DNA from: Plantago major
Taxonomy: Eukaryota > Streptophyta > Magnoliopsida > Lamiales > Plantaginaceae
NCBI GenBank assembly: GCA_026545765.1
Contig: JAIFAC010000234.1
Coordinates: 1 to 64,000 of the forward strand
Length of the DNA: 64,000 nucleotides
Reading direction: 5' to 3'
Shown: in pieces, positions 22,327 through 34,067 of the stretch
How the letters are laid out: each line of letters opens with the position of its first letter
Numbering within the stretch: position 1 is the first letter of the stretch
Notes under the pieces: model-generated
Seen by the model: the letters and a program-made list of their open reading frames with translations, nothing else
Told to the model about the DNA's origin: nothing
Database searches by the model: none
Position numbers and translations under genes: made by a program

Positions 22327-22331
22327 CAATG
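22327..22331. repeat. Target site duplication of compound element B, left copy
   Basis: CAATG directly before the leftmost LTR. The same CAATG follows the rightmost LTR at 52481-52485, 30 kb away. Confidence 0.85.
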
Positions 22332-23997
22332 TGTTGGTCCAGATAAAGGCAAAGTAAAAGAATAGAAAGGGGTGAATAGTCTTTTAAAACTTTTGTCGAT
22401 AACAAATGTTTCGGATATCTGAATAGATATCGATACTTAGAATCGAGTCACGAAGACTTAATAAAGATAAGTGTAAAGCAGTTAATAAGTGTGTTGTGTT
22501 GTCAAGTATAAATCTGAAACGTAAATGACACAAGAAGTATAGTGGTATCTGAGGTGGCGTAATCCTCCAACTAATCCACTTGGTCTATCGGAGACCTAGA
22601 ATTCACTAGACAGATAATTGAGATAACCTTACAATAATCCTATTCTAAGATTACGAACAATTGGTTCCCACCAAATGTTCCCCTGAGTTGTTCTAAGCTT
22701 CTTCAGCCAAGTACTTCCTATACTCAGAAACCTTTGAGTTATTCCCTAGCTTCCCAAGCTAAGTACTTCCTATACTCAATAACCTTGGAGTTATTCCTTA
22801 GTTTCCCAAATCAAGTACTTCCTATACTCAATAACCTTGGAGTTATTCCCGATTTTTCAAACTAAGTACTTCACATGCTCCACGGTTTTGGTGTTGGTTT
22901 GGTTTGAGTTGTCGATGAGCGTCTTAATAACTTTTGATTATTCAGATAGCTCTGTGAACTAAGTTACTTAATACACTTTACAGTATGGTATCTTGTTCGA
23001 TTTCTTGACCCAAGTCTTATGATATCTGTTCAAGAGAATGAATCTCAGATAGTTGATCTTTTGATTCAATTCCTTCACAGTTGCTTGTTTAGGATTAGGA
23101 CACTTAGAACTTCAGTGTTTACTCAAGATCAAAAGCTTTAGTCGCAACAGAAAGCTTTGATGATAAGTAAGCTTTGAGAGAGTAAGATCGGAGATCGTAT
23201 GTTTCAAAGATATTCAAGTGTTACGAGTTGTGTTCGTGTGTTCTCTCAAGTTGTCTAAGTGTTGATATTTATAGATGAATTTGAGTGCCGTTTGAATAGT
23301 ATCCGTTAGCTCAAATTCAAACTATCGATATCTGTATAATCTTTATGTGAGTTTTGTCTTCTCGAAGTTGCCTTGCTTTTATTCAGACATCTCTGTCCGT
23401 GCATTAAATGCTTTGTACTATACTTTTTGTCCTGTAGTGTCAACGGAACTATGCTTTATATCAGAAACCTGTGTTATCTGATTCTTTGCACGTCCTTATC
23501 TTCATTCTTCAGATACCACTTGTTATTCATTGAAACAACTTTGTTTTCAATATATGTTTCTTTTTCAGAAACGTGGTTAATGCTCAAGGTATCTGAGAAT
23601 AGATATCTGTGGAGACTTTCCTTGTTTTCAGATATGTATCTCATTTCTCAGATATCTCTTGTGACACAGTTTGTTTGAAACTGTTCGCGTCTACAAGATA
23701 TCTGGCTAAGATATCTGAATAACAGATTCAGTAATCTTGTGCAGTTTTCTTCAAATCTTCAAATGTTGTTGAGCTTTCTGCTTGGATGTCTTCTTCTTGG
23801 TCTTCTCTTCATAAAATAAAAATTACATTTTGATACCTAACATCCTATACAAGATTAGCTAGACTATCATACTTAGTGGGTTTCCTCTTTTACAATGTTC
23901 AAGTGAACCAAGAGTACTAATCACCTTTCTGAGACTAAGATAAGTCATCATGTTGCTGAACAAAATCTAAACAGATATTCTAACAAAATATCTAACA
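22332..23997 (-). repeat. Compound B left LTR (3' LTR of B1)
   Basis: 1666 bp, TGTTGG...CTAACA. It lacks the long G run of the other copies (aaagggg at about 22369). It has many CAG/CTG to CG changes relative to 36642-38330, e.g. gtttcggatatctgaat at 22408 against gtttctcagatatctgaat at 36724. Confidence 0.9.
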
Positions 23998-24012
23998 AAT
24001 TTCCCCCATTTT
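23998..24012 (-). other. Polypurine tract of B1
   Basis: Minus strand aaaatgggggaaatt directly before the 3' LTR. Confidence 0.8.
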
Positions 24013-24383
24013 GATCAGTCAACGATGACTATCTTCCCTATTACAAATCTGGATGAGGAAACAATCCACCACTTAATCATTTCTTGAGATCTTTCAAATC
24101 ATATAATTAAGTGCAGAAAGTAGACATCAACCAAATCACAAGGTGTGATCTTTGCTGACAAGTTATCTTTTATAAAATACTATCTGAGAGTAAGTTCTTC
24201 AGATAAGTCGCAACTTAAGATTACAGATAACTTTAATACAGAATACAGTTGAGCTCAGTCAGCAAAAATACAAAAACTACATAGTAAATTAGGACAACAG
24301 GAGTAACCAAGCTCCAAGTAAACATCCTAAAGAACTAGTCTTCAAGTCTTCAATCTTCAAGTCTTCAACAAAATTTCTATGGA

Positions 24384-25613
24384 TCAGTCTGCAAATTTCC
24401 TATCTCCAAACCTTTTGATGTCATCAGAATAATCATAGAGAAGAGTTCTGACAAGCATCTCTGTGTCTCTGGCAAATCCACAGACTTCTTTGTAGGTTTT
24501 GGTAGGATTTTTTTTGGCAAAATGCTTGACCCATAGGTACTTTCCCCACTTCCAGGCATGCTCTATTCTGATATATGAAAGCTTGAAGTATTCATAGATA
24601 ATCTTCAGATATCTGATGTCACCCTTGTATTGATCTTCTGTCAGATAGAACGACTCATAGGGTTCCACAGCAAGTCTTGGTCTTGTGCCTGTTCCTGTGA
24701 TATTCAGAATCTTGTGCACATCATCTGGCTTTCCATATGGACAATCATCAGAGAGGTCCTTCTTCATGGCTTCAGTTCTCTTGACAACTTCAAAATCCAA
24801 CCATGCTTTGATGTGATTGGTGTTGATCAAGGTAGGTTTATTCTTTCTCCATGCCATAAGCTGTTTGAGGATTGGTTCTGGAAATCTTGAATTCACCAAT
24901 AGATGCTTAAGTTCTAGAATCCAATAGCCATTTTTCTGATTGATGCACCTGTAGACAGAGGAATCATTGTCATACTTCACATACTCAATTTTGGCTTCTT
25001 CTGGCCTGAGTGGAAGTTGACTTTGTCTTTGTTCAGCTCTCAGTCTGTTCCTTTTCTGTCTTGAATTCTCTTTGGGGTTGTTGCTTGAAGAACTACCACC
25101 CTGGATAGACTTGGTATTTCCAGAGGGTGTTTTAGCTGCTTGTGGCTTTGCAGCTATGGGCTCAGTTAGGCTTTCAAGTTTCCTTTTTCTGTGAAGAGGA
25201 GCTTCATCTTCATCAGTTTCTTCATCATCTTCATCAAGATCAATTCTTGTGAGATCTTTGCAGCCTTCTTCATTGCCCTGGGACTTGATTTGACCTTCTT
25301 CTTCTTCTTCAGAAGATTCATCAATCCCTCTTACTTGTCTTCTCCTTGGAGCCTTGGTACTCCTTGGAGGTTTCTGTGCCATGGCCCTTGTTACCATTTT
25401 GGTTCCTTCAGTAGGTTTCTGGGAAGCAACTTGGCTTGAGGAGGATTCATTGATTTTGAGTGGTGGCTGGGAAGTTTTTCTTCTTCCTTTCTGAGCCACA
25501 CCAGCTCCAGATTTCTTCTTGTTTTCATCTCCTTCTTCCCATTCCCCCTGACTTTGAGGTCCAGATTTGTACTTTCTTTCCCCCTTAGTCATTGTTTGCT
25601 GACTTAGTCTCAT
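24384..25613 (-). CDS. B1 env-like gene, C-terminal 409-codon open segment
   Basis: Longest uninterrupted part of the extra gene. The first half is disordered: Lys/Arg patches (RRRQVRG, HRKRKL, RQKRNRLRAEQRQ) that look like nuclear localisation signals, alternating with acidic runs (EEEEEG, DEDDEETDEDE). The second half is a folded-looking domain of about 190 residues, from about EYVKYDNDSSVYRC, with YWILELKHLLV, AWLDFEVVKR, PYGKPDDVHKI, YESFYLTEDQY, IEHAWKWGKYLWVKHF and DTEMLVRTLLYDY. I do not recognise this domain. It is the best-kept part of the gene in all four copies (A 3674-4054, B2 38713-39939, C 63235-64000), which suggests it matters. It joins the preceding coiled coil (25610-25903) through a 4 bp frame overlap. 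Confidence 0.75.
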   Translation of the reverse strand: MRLSQQTMTKGERKYKSGPQSQGEWEEGDENKKKSGAGVAQKGRRKTSQPPLKINESSSSQVASQKPTEGTKMVTRAMAQKPPRSTKAPRRRQVRGIDESSEEEEEGQIKSQGNEEGCKDLTRIDLDEDDEETDEDEAPLHRKRKLESLTEPIAAKPQAAKTPSGNTKSIQGGSSSSNNPKENSRQKRNRLRAEQRQSQLPLRPEEAKIEYVKYDNDSSVYRCINQKNGYWILELKHLLVNSRFPEPILKQLMAWRKNKPTLINTNHIKAWLDFEVVKRTEAMKKDLSDDCPYGKPDDVHKILNITGTGTRPRLAVEPYESFYLTEDQYKGDIRYLKIIYEYFKLSYIRIEHAWKWGKYLWVKHFAKKNPTKTYKEVCGFARDTEMLVRTLLYDYSDDIKRFGDRKFAD

Positions 25614-28600
25614 AAAGGAATATGGGAGAGAGAGTCAAAATGCCCTTGTAAATAGTTGTAGGCAGTGACCAACTTCTGAAGTTCGGCTTTGAGTTCCTGA
25701 TTTTGCTTGATAAGTCCATTGTCCTTATCAGTGAGCTCTGCCAATGGGCCTAGGATGGCATCTGCTTTTTCAGCAGTGTAACTTGCCTCTTGAAAAGCTT
25801 TTTCAGCTAAAGACACATCATCGTCCCTTATCATTCCCAGATCTTTCTGAGCAATGACCATGCTAGTAGTTCTCTGAGTGATGAGCTCAGTGAACTTTCT
25901 CATTCGAGGGACTGAGGCAATTACTTCCTTGTTGTGAAGACATCTCCTTATTCGGAGCGATTACTTGGTACTGCTCATGTATTCATGGAGTGGACGTTTG
26001 GCGGTTTGTTGAAGATTGTAGCAATCAACTTTCTTTTCAAGTGAGAAACCGCTAAATGTTCATGGCGGTGCTCGCCAAAGTCTTGTCTTCTTCATCATCC
26101 GGTGATTATCCCAGTGATCTTCATCCTCTTGGACATTTTCATCAATCGTATCAAGTCCAGCAACCATCTCAGAGATTGGTTTCTTTCCTTTCTGGGAGGA
26201 GGATGGTACTTCTTTCGAAGATGATGCAGCCTTAGCATCATGCTTGACTTCAGATACTTGTTCAGTATCGAGTATTTGTCGTTTAGCATTAACAGCATCC
26301 TTTAGTTCTTCAACCGCAGAGTAAGCATTGATTTCTTTGAGGTATTGATCTTCTAGTTGATCAAGCTTTTCTCTGGATTGAGCTATTTGATCTTCCAGTT
26401 GAAGATGTAGCTGTTGTTCTTCTTCCAACAGTTGTCTGAGTTGAGCACTTCTGGTCTGAGTGTTTAATATTTTCTGATTGATTTCCTCAGAGAGCTCAAC
26501 TACTTGTTCTGTAGTAACTGCGTGTTGGTTAGAAGATGGATGAGTAGATTTCTGAGGTGATGTAGACGGAGATTTCTGTGAAGTCTTCTCAGTTTGCTTT
26601 TCAGCAGTTGAGGCAATGTTTTTCTGTGAAATTCCTCCGGTCCCTGGTGCAGGGGCATCATCATCATCCTTTTTGTCATTATCATCCTTTTGGTGATGGT
26701 CAGTGGGAGGTTCATCAAAGTAATTTTCATCCATTTCTTCCTCCTCATCATCTTCAGATACAAGATTGATCACTTCCGGGATAGTGATCTTCTGCCCATT
26801 AACTTCTTCTTGTTCAGAAGGTATGAGTTGCGATGCAGGCGGCTTGAATGCCATCTGTAATCTTGTCTGACCATCTGCCTGTTCAAAGGCATGTATCAAA
26901 CTATGCGCCACTTCTCTGGAAAAGTCATTGTGTAGTAGAGTAGCAACTGAATGTTGTTCTGTAGGGAACATTGCTTGGACATACATTTCCAGGTCAAGAG
27001 CTCGTGCTCGTCTGGTTGGTTGATCAGTTATTCTCAATATTTCAGAGAGATCAGAGCACCTTAACCGCCATTTCTTGAAGCATTGAATATGCTTTGGCGG
27101 TGTGAGCTTTGAAGAAGTGAAGTAGGTCCTTGTTTCTTCAATGGGAACACCTTTGCATCTGTTTGAGCTGAAAGAAAGAGTTTTGAGTGAGTTTCAAAAC
27201 TTTTGTAGATATCGAGTAGAAGTGTAGTTTAGTTTACAGTTACACGAGTATGAACATCGTGCTCGGATACTTGTTCTCTGAGACAATTGGTGTCTCAGAT
27301 ATCTTGTTGTGAGGTGGAGACTTGGGAGTCTGGTCATCATCAACCTTTCTTTCTTGAACCTGAGATAAATACAATACTTAGGAAATAGTTTGAAAGAATC
27401 TATGCATAAATATGCTTTTAATGAATTCTGATTTGAGCTACTTACTTCCTTATCAGGAAGCTCAGATTCATTTTTCTCAGAAACTTGTGCAGTTTCTGGT
27501 GTTCTTTCGAGTGATGTTTCCTTAGGGGCTTCATCAATTTCCATTGATGTAGGGGAAGTGGCAACTTTATCCCCTTGCATTTCTACTTCTGAATTAGCCT
27601 GTAAGTAGAAAGTATTGATTATTAGAAGAGATAAAAGATGACCCAGGATGAAGAATACTTATCACTTGATTGTCATATACCTTGAAGTTTGAAGGCTCAG
27701 TGATGAGTTCTTGAAACCTTGTTGGTTTCGGGTTTGTCTCGCATTTCGCTTATCTTCTTCCATCTCGGTTGGAGCTGTTAGAAACATTTATCATGAATGA
27801 GCATACAAACATTTTCTTGAAAATTAGTTCTCTTTAAGAATCATTTACGTAGCAGTGCTCAGATTTCTCAAGAGTTGAGGTTGAAGGAACCTCTTTTTCA
27901 GTATCTGAGGTAAGCTTCTCAGCTTCCTCTTGTTTCTGCGTTTCTAACTCAGCCTGTAACAAAGAAATTCTTATAAGGTAACAAGATTTATAAGTACAAA
28001 AATTTTTCACAAGGTAAGAGTTAAACCAGTCATTTACGAAGCGGTTTGGTCGATTGGTCTCTGGAACTTGTGACCTTTCTATACATTGGTCGTCTTGTCC
28101 CAGTGCAGTTTCTTTGTTTGAAGTTTCTGGTACTTCACACCTTTCCTGAGTATGCAACTCAGTTGCCTCCCCTGGTTGATCATTCTGAGTAGATGTCTCA
28201 GTTTGATCCCTCTCATTGAGTTGGGAACACCTTCAATTCTGATTTTCTTGAGATATTGTATTCTTTGGTAATTCGAAATGGAGTTCATTTGCCATTTCAT
28301 CAACCACTTGTGGCTGTTGTGGTTGTTGTTTTTGTGGTTGTTGTGGTTCTGGAGAAGATTGATCAGTAGAGTGTTCTTCCAGATCTTAGATGTGGCATTT
28401 CCATCAGCATCTGCCAGCACTAAAATACCACTCATCAGGGCTTTGTGAAGTTGTGCAAGAGAGTCATTCCCTGATGATGTGTTTGCACCAACAACCTTTG
28501 CTATAGGTTCAGCAACCTGTGGTGTAGGTTCTTCTTCAGATACCTTATCACCAGTTACTTTTTCAGTAACCTTAGCCCTCTTTGTTCCTTTTAGGACTTG

Positions 28601-29918
28601 AGAGATGACTAGTTCATCATCTTCATCGTCAGAGCTCTCATCAGCATTGGGAACTGATTGGTCCATTATTCCTGCGGTTTCTGCAGATGGGGCTTGGTGC
28701 TGTTCACCATTCTTGGCAGCATTTATGAGTTCATCAGCAAGGCTTTCTGCATTAGTCGCAACATTTCTGAAAGCACTTTCTCTTGCTGAGTTTACTTGTT
28801 CAGTAGTTGATAACTCTTTTGCAGCATTGATGAGTTCATCTGCCATGCTTGCAGATATCTGAGAATTGACAACCTCTTTAGGTGTGTCTTCTGATTTGCC
28901 AGCAGACTTCTTTCTTGAAGTTCTGGGCTTCTTGGTATAACCTTTTCTTCGATATCTTTTCAGATTTTCTCTTCTTAGGACCTTTCTGAGACCCAGTAAC
29001 CTTTATCATCAGATTTGTATACTCGTACTTGTAGAGTAAGTTACTGTTGGCGATTTCAGCCGTCTCTCTGAGCTCAATGCCAAGCTTTTCCAGCAAGTAG
29101 CATATCTTCAGACCATATCCTACTGTGGCCTTTGGCTCAGCTAGTCCTTTGACAATCTTAGGCTCGAAGCCTTGAATCTTCTTCACGAATTTCATGAAGG
29201 CGTACTTTCCCCAGTTAAAAGGGTTTTCCAGCCTTTTGTCTTGTTGATTCAGCAAGAACATCATGATCCATCGTTCTTGGCTTATCTAGTCAGCACCTCC
29301 TTGTAGACCATCAAAGCATCTGTGAAGAATGCAAGCTAGTACATCCCAGTGAACCAACAGATGTCTGGTTCGGATGTCAGCAAGCTTGAACTCAGTGGGT
29401 GTCGATTTTCAAGATCACACGTCATCAGAAAGTTCTTTAACACCTTCAAGGAGTTCATCATCCTTGGTGTTTATTTCAAAATCCTTTCCAAGATTTTGAA
29501 CCTCAAACAACTTACAGAAAGTTGTTAAGTCCAGAAGGATTTCCTTTCCTTGGACTGAGGTTTTGATAGACACTATTTCAGTGTCTTCAGATACACAGGA
29601 AATAATCCTGGAGTTGTTGTAAAATTCCAACACATCGAGTGATGAAATTCCACTGGGACGAGCAAATAGAAAACCCTTGATTTGTGCCTTTTCAAGCATG
29701 TCAAGAATCAATTTTCTGTCACTTTGGTTTTCTATTGCGGCAGTGAGGTATTCCTCAACCATGGCACCACCCCAAATCATTCTGTGACTTGAAGTCCAAT
29801 GGTTAGGATTAAAAGCTCCTACCAGTCGATTGTTAACAATAACCAACTCTGGTGCTTGCTTTTCAGCAATACCAGTGGAGGATTGGGATTTCTGTATCGA
29901 AGTGTTCTTGGAAGCCAT
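24384..29918 (-). CDS. B1 env-like extra gene, six exons, frame interrupted
   Basis: Proposed start ATG 29918 (MASKNTSIQKSQ), stop at 24384. Exons as read: 28038-29918, 27849-27953, 27681-27774, 27446-27598, 27244-27359 and 24384-27168. Exon 1 encodes an N-terminal domain (WGGAMVEEYLTAAI, DVLEFYNNSRI, TFCKLFEVQ, RHLLVHWDVLACIL) that recalls the putative plant transposon protein/env-like domain, then a basic and acidic region with two ADELINAAK repeats. Exons 2-5 encode acidic Pro/Glu/Ser/Thr linkers. Exon 6 encodes a conserved block (FPTEQHSVATLLH), a coiled coil, and a C-terminal domain of unknown function. Expected role: unknown product, possibly from a spliced or internally initiated mRNA. 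The break TAG near 29282-29290 (A has CAG) looks like a real mutation; most others are at CAG/CTG sites. No signal peptide or membrane span. Confidence 0.65.
25610..27037 (-). CDS. B1 env-like gene, coiled-coil part of the last exon
   Basis: Two frames, 26060-27037 (325 codons) and 25610-25903. It has a conserved block ALDLEMYVQAMFPTEQHSVA shared with A (5984-6322), an acidic linker with DDEEEEMDENYFDEPP and a run of Asp/Lys, then heptad-like sequence (QLRQLLEEEQQLHLQLEDQI...) indicating a coiled coil. A second coiled coil (GLIKQNQELKAELQKLV) comes after a frame break at 25904-26060. Confidence 0.6.
27169..27243 (-). other. Intron 5 of B1 env-like gene
   Basis: 75 bp as written. Acceptor CTTTCTTTCAG; donor distorted relative to B2 (cacgag for cctgag). 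See the cleaner B2 copy. Confidence 0.5.
27360..27445 (-). other. Intron 4 of B1 env-like gene
   Basis: 86 bp. Donor GTAAGTAGC after exon ...GATAAGGAA, acceptor TTTATCTCAG before GTTCAAGAAAG. Not a multiple of three; read-through loses the frame. Confidence 0.72.
27599..27680 (-). other. Intron 3 of B1 env-like gene
   Basis: 82 bp. Donor GTATATGAC, acceptor TTTCTACTTACAG before GCTAATTCAG. Not a multiple of three. Confidence 0.72.
27775..27848 (-). other. Intron 2 of B1 env-like gene
   Basis: 74 bp. Donor GTAAATGATT followed by an in-frame TAA, acceptor TGTTTCTAACAG. Exon edges are altered against B2 (one G lost after the acceptor). Confidence 0.62.
27954..28037 (-). other. Intron 1 of B1 env-like gene
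   Basis: 84 bp. Donor GTAAATGACTGG, acceptor TTTCTTTGTTACAG before exon GCTGAGTTAG. It has no stop in the reading frame, so retention would be tolerated in B1; the equivalent intron in A does contain a stop. Confidence 0.6.
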
Positions 29919-30108
29919 CTCTTTATATAGTATAGGGATTTGAAGCTTGTGTTTGAAAGAGATTCGATTGAGTGATTCTTTTTAGAAAAACTTAATCAAG
30001 ATTTGCAGAGATTTTAGAGATGTTGCAGAGGATTAGGAGAAGGTTTTTGCTATTTTGATGCAAGTTGAAATTTCGGATTAGGCAAAAGTGATTTTCTTTG
30101 CCAAAATC

Positions 30109-30120
30109 CTATATATATAG
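30109..30120 (-). promoter_or_regulatory. TATA-like box upstream of the env-like gene (B1)
   Basis: ctatatatatag, 191 bp before the ATG, next to a small inverted repeat ggcaaa/tttgcc (30081-30102). Same position in A and B2. Confidence 0.42.
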
Positions 30121-30621
30121 CAAGTGAATCTCAACAGACAAATACATACAAATTGGTTTTGTGTGTACGTATCTGTGAATTGCAAGCCGGCATGATCAAA
30201 AGTAACTTCGGCATTAAATGCAAAGTGGTCTTTGTCGGAATTTTCTGATCCACTATTTACTGTGAATTAATTTCTGCCGTTCAGATCAAGCATTTGAATT
30301 CATCAAGGGTCACCATTGCTTCTCCAGCAATGATCACAATCAACAAATGTAATTGTGCCCATTTAATGAATTTTGGCTAATAGCTATCTGAATCACAATT
30401 CATTTGAGCAAGGACACTGTTCGCATCTGAATCTGTCTTATACTTAGGATTTTTCCAAGTTTTTCATCAAGATAGAAATAATGCGAGTTTCAAGAGAGTA
30501 GTTGACTGCATATAGTTATACTATTCTCTTTAGTGTTCCCCGTTTATAGAATGATTCAGATATCTGAGTTCCCGTCTCAGAGATCTTAAGCTATCTTTTT
30601 GCTCTTTATCCTTTTTGACTT

Positions 30622-30710
30622 CTGGATACCCGTTCCAGATACCTCTTCTCTCTTTTCTGGATACCCGTTCCAGATATCTCTTCTCTCTTTTCTGGATACC
30701 CGTTCCAGAT
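30622..30710 (-). repeat. Threefold 35 bp tandem repeat after pol (B1)
   Basis: Three copies of ctggatacccgttccagat starting at 30622, 30657 and 30692, separated by pyrimidine-rich tcttctctctttt. Each unit has self-complementary arms ctgga/tccag. Element A has a single copy plus other hairpins here. Confidence 0.85.
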
Positions 30711-30727
30711 ATCTGAACTTTTTCAGT

Positions 30728-33700
30728 TCATTGGTAGTTCCATTAGTCCAAGACTATGTCTTAAGGCTAAGAATTTTATTTTCTTGTAGTAGCTTAGTGA
30801 AGATATCTGCAAGTTGGTCTTCAGTGCCAATCTTGAGTATCTCTATATTGCCTTTTTCAACATGGTCTCTGATGAAGTGATGTCTAACATCAATGTGCTT
30901 TGTTCTGGCATGAAATTTAGGATTCTGTGTAATCGCAATAGCACTTGTGTTGTCACAGAAAATGGGAGTTTTCTTTTCATCGAGTCCATAGTCTTTAAGT
31001 TGTTGTTGTATCCACAGAATTTGTGTTGCACAACAACCAGCAGCAATATATTCAGCCTCTGTGGTAGAAGTTGCAATTGAGTTTTGCTTTTTGGTAAACC
31101 ATGAGATAAGTCTAGTGCCCAGAAACTGACAAGTTCCTGAGGTGCTTTTCCTATCAAGCAATGATCCAAAGATAATCGAGATCTGAGTACCCATTAAACT
31201 CAATCCACTTTCTTTAGGATACCACAATCCTACATCTACTGTACCCTTCACATACCTTAATATTTTCATAGCAATGTTGTAGTGTGTTTGCATTGGATTT
31301 GTCTGAAATCTAGCACATACTCCAACGGCATATTGAATATCAGTCTACTTGCAGTGAGGTAAAGTAGTGAACCTATCAATTTCCTATACTTATGTTATTC
31401 AACACTCTTATCTGATTCAGTATAGGTCATTTTGGTTCCAATGTTCATAGGTATCTTAGCATTCTTTTCAGAAGGCTTAAGATTGAATTTTGTCTTTTGC
31501 ATACTTTGTTTGACTAATGAATATTCCATCATTGAGTTGCTTGACTTGCAATCCTAGGAAATAATTCATTTCTCCCATCATGCTCATCTCAAACTTGCTT
31601 TTCATGAGATTTGCAAAGTCATTACAAAGTTGCTTGTCCTTAGATCCAAATATGATGTCATCAACATATACTTGAACTAAGAGTAGTTTCCCATCATGGT
31701 TTAAGGTAAATAAAGTTTTATCAACTTCACCTTTCTTGAAACCACTTTCTAGTAGGTATTTGGCCAAAGTGTCATACCATGCTCTTGGAGCCTGTTTCAG
31801 TCCATACAGAGCTTTCTGTAGTTTATAGACCATTCTACTTTCTGAGGAAACTTCAAACCCAGGTGGTTGCTCAACATAGACTTCTTCTGCAAGTTCACCG
31901 TTTAGGAATGCACTTTTGACATCCATCGATAAACTTTGAAATCTTTATGAGTCAAAGGCTAGAAAGAGTCTTATTGCATCAATCATGCTGGTGCATATGA
32001 CTCGTCAAAATCTAAGCCTTCAGTCTGAGTAAATCCCTTGGCAACCAATCTTGCTTTGTTTCTGGTTATTTCACCAGATTCATTCATCTTGTTTCTGAAA
32101 ACCCATTTAGTTCCAATCACAGATATTCCTTCTATAAATAGAACTAGTTTCCAGACTTTGTTTCTCTCAAATTGATCCAACTCTTCTTGCATTGCAGAGA
32201 TCCAGTCTTGGTCTCCTAATGCTTCTTCTATGTTTTTAGGTTCAATATTCGAGATGAAACATCCAAAGAGAGAGTTAGCATTTTCAGCTATTGCTCTTCT
32301 AGTCCTAACACCCTGATTCATTGGTCCAATTATATCCTTTGTAGGATGATCTTTGATCCATTTCATCATAGGTTTAGTGCTAGTAGGATCAATATCCAGG
32401 TGATCTGAATGTGAATCACTAAGATTTTGTTTTGATACTTTTTCAGTATCTGAGATATCTGACATATGGGAAATGTCATGGATATCTGACACTTCTTCAG
32501 TGTTAGAGATATCTGAGACATGCATTTCAACATTCTCTTTTTCAGATACCTCTTCATGATGAAGGTTCTTAGTAACTTGTTCCATTTCTGGAAAACTCAT
32601 AGGAAATTCCTCATCATGCTTGTGAGTCATCTTGTTGTTACTAGGCTTTTCAAGCTTTTCTACGTCAGAGTCATCCTCACTTTCCATAAAGATGTTTTTC
32701 CTTTCTGAGGATTCTTCTTTAGGATCCCTCAGTAATAGTTCTTTGAACTTTTCTGAGAGTTCATCAATAGGAGGTGTTTTCTTACTTCCTTCATAGAATA
32801 CAACATGAACTGATTCTTCAATTTTCTTTGTTCTTTTGTTGTAAATCCTGTAAGCTTTGCTATTTGTGGAATAGCCAAGAAAAACACCTTCATCTGCCTT
32901 TGGTTGAAATGTTCTCAGATAATCTTTCCCATTGTTTAGAACAAAACATCTACAACCAAATACTCTCAGATGTTTGATATTAGGAGGTCTTCCAACCAAG
33001 ATTTCATAGGGGGTCCTGTCATGGTGTTTGTTTATCAAGCATCTGTTCTGAGTGTAGCAGGCTGTGTTTACAGCTTCAACCCAATATATTTCACTTATCT
33101 CAGTGTCAGCTAGCATTGTCCTTGCAGCTTCTTTAAGGATTCTGTTTTTCCTTTCTACAACACCATTTTGTTGAGGTGTTCTTACAGAGGAAAGTTGGTG
33201 TTGTATACCTTTGCAGGTACAAAACTCCTTTATGTACTGGTTGACAAACTCAGTACCATGGTCTGTTCTGATTGTAGATACCTTGTCGTTCTTCATGACT
33301 TCAAGCTTTTTCAGCAAGTTTGGTATCTCCACCCTGGCATCAGACTTGTGTTTCAGGAAGACAACCCAAGTGAATCTTGAGAAGTCATCTACAACAACCA
33401 GACCATACTTCTTTCCTACATAACTAGTTACAGATGATTCAAATAGATCCATATGTAAAAGTTGCAGTGGTCTAACACTAGAGTGTCTGATTTTGGATTT
33501 GAAAGAGATCTTAGATTGTTTCCCCATCCGAGCAATGATACCATCCTTTCCGAAGATGTTGGGAAGACCAACCACTAACTATTTCTTGGCAAGTCTATTC
33601 GAGTTTGAAGTTCAAGTGACTCATTCTTTGTGCCATAACCAAGTGCTCTTACGTGTGACCAGATTGACTCACCATGAGACATTCTTCGATTGTGGCGGAT

Positions 33701-34050
33701 GCCCAATCGGCAACATAAAGATCGCCTTCATTCCAACTAAGGTATGCGCTTTGACTCATTATCAATTAGTTTGCGAGATTTAGCTTTGAATTTTATAGTA
33801 AAACCTTGCATGCAAACCGGCTCATGCTAAATAGATTGTATTTCAAATCCTTAACATGTAATACGTCTGATTGTTAAAGTTTCCAATTTGACGTTATGAA
33901 ATCCCAGAGAGGATTTAATTCTCCTCCAAAATCGATATCGGTCTGTGTTGCAAGCTTTGTAATCAACAGATTTGCTTTGTCTCCGTCATGTGCTTTCGCA
34001 TCCACTATCAAATAGCCATTGTGCTTTAGTCCAGAAGCATTCCGCATACA
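30728..34050 (-). CDS. pol: B1 pol polyprotein, frame interrupted
   Basis: Protease to RNase H in copia order. The protease and zinc-finger part (about 33600-34050) is badly broken. The integrase is well kept in a 530-codon frame, 31983-33575: [17 protein letters not shown] and NGVVERKNR carry the three catalytic acids. The reverse transcriptase frame 31477-31926 has [12 protein letters not shown] and VYVDDIIFG. RNase H is at 30754-31293 with [18 protein letters not shown] and DQLADIFTK, but its first catalytic motif is garbled ([10 protein letters not shown] where A has [10 protein letters not shown]). Short breaks at 31927-31982 and 31294-31476 coincide with CTG/CAG differences from B2 (catcgata against catctgata). 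Confidence 0.85.
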
Positions 34051-34067
34051 ACAGAAAGCAGATTAGG

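Larger units (their letters stand above)
29919..30727 (-). other. B1 spacer between pol and env-like gene
   Basis: About 0.8 kb, non-coding. It holds a TATA-like box at 30109-30120 and a threefold 35 bp tandem repeat at 30622-30710. Confidence 0.6.

Noticed and set aside
30622..30710. Regularly spaced 35 bp repeats resembling a CRISPR array
   Set aside because: Only three units, near-identical spacers, plant retrotransposon context. It is a tandem repeat.
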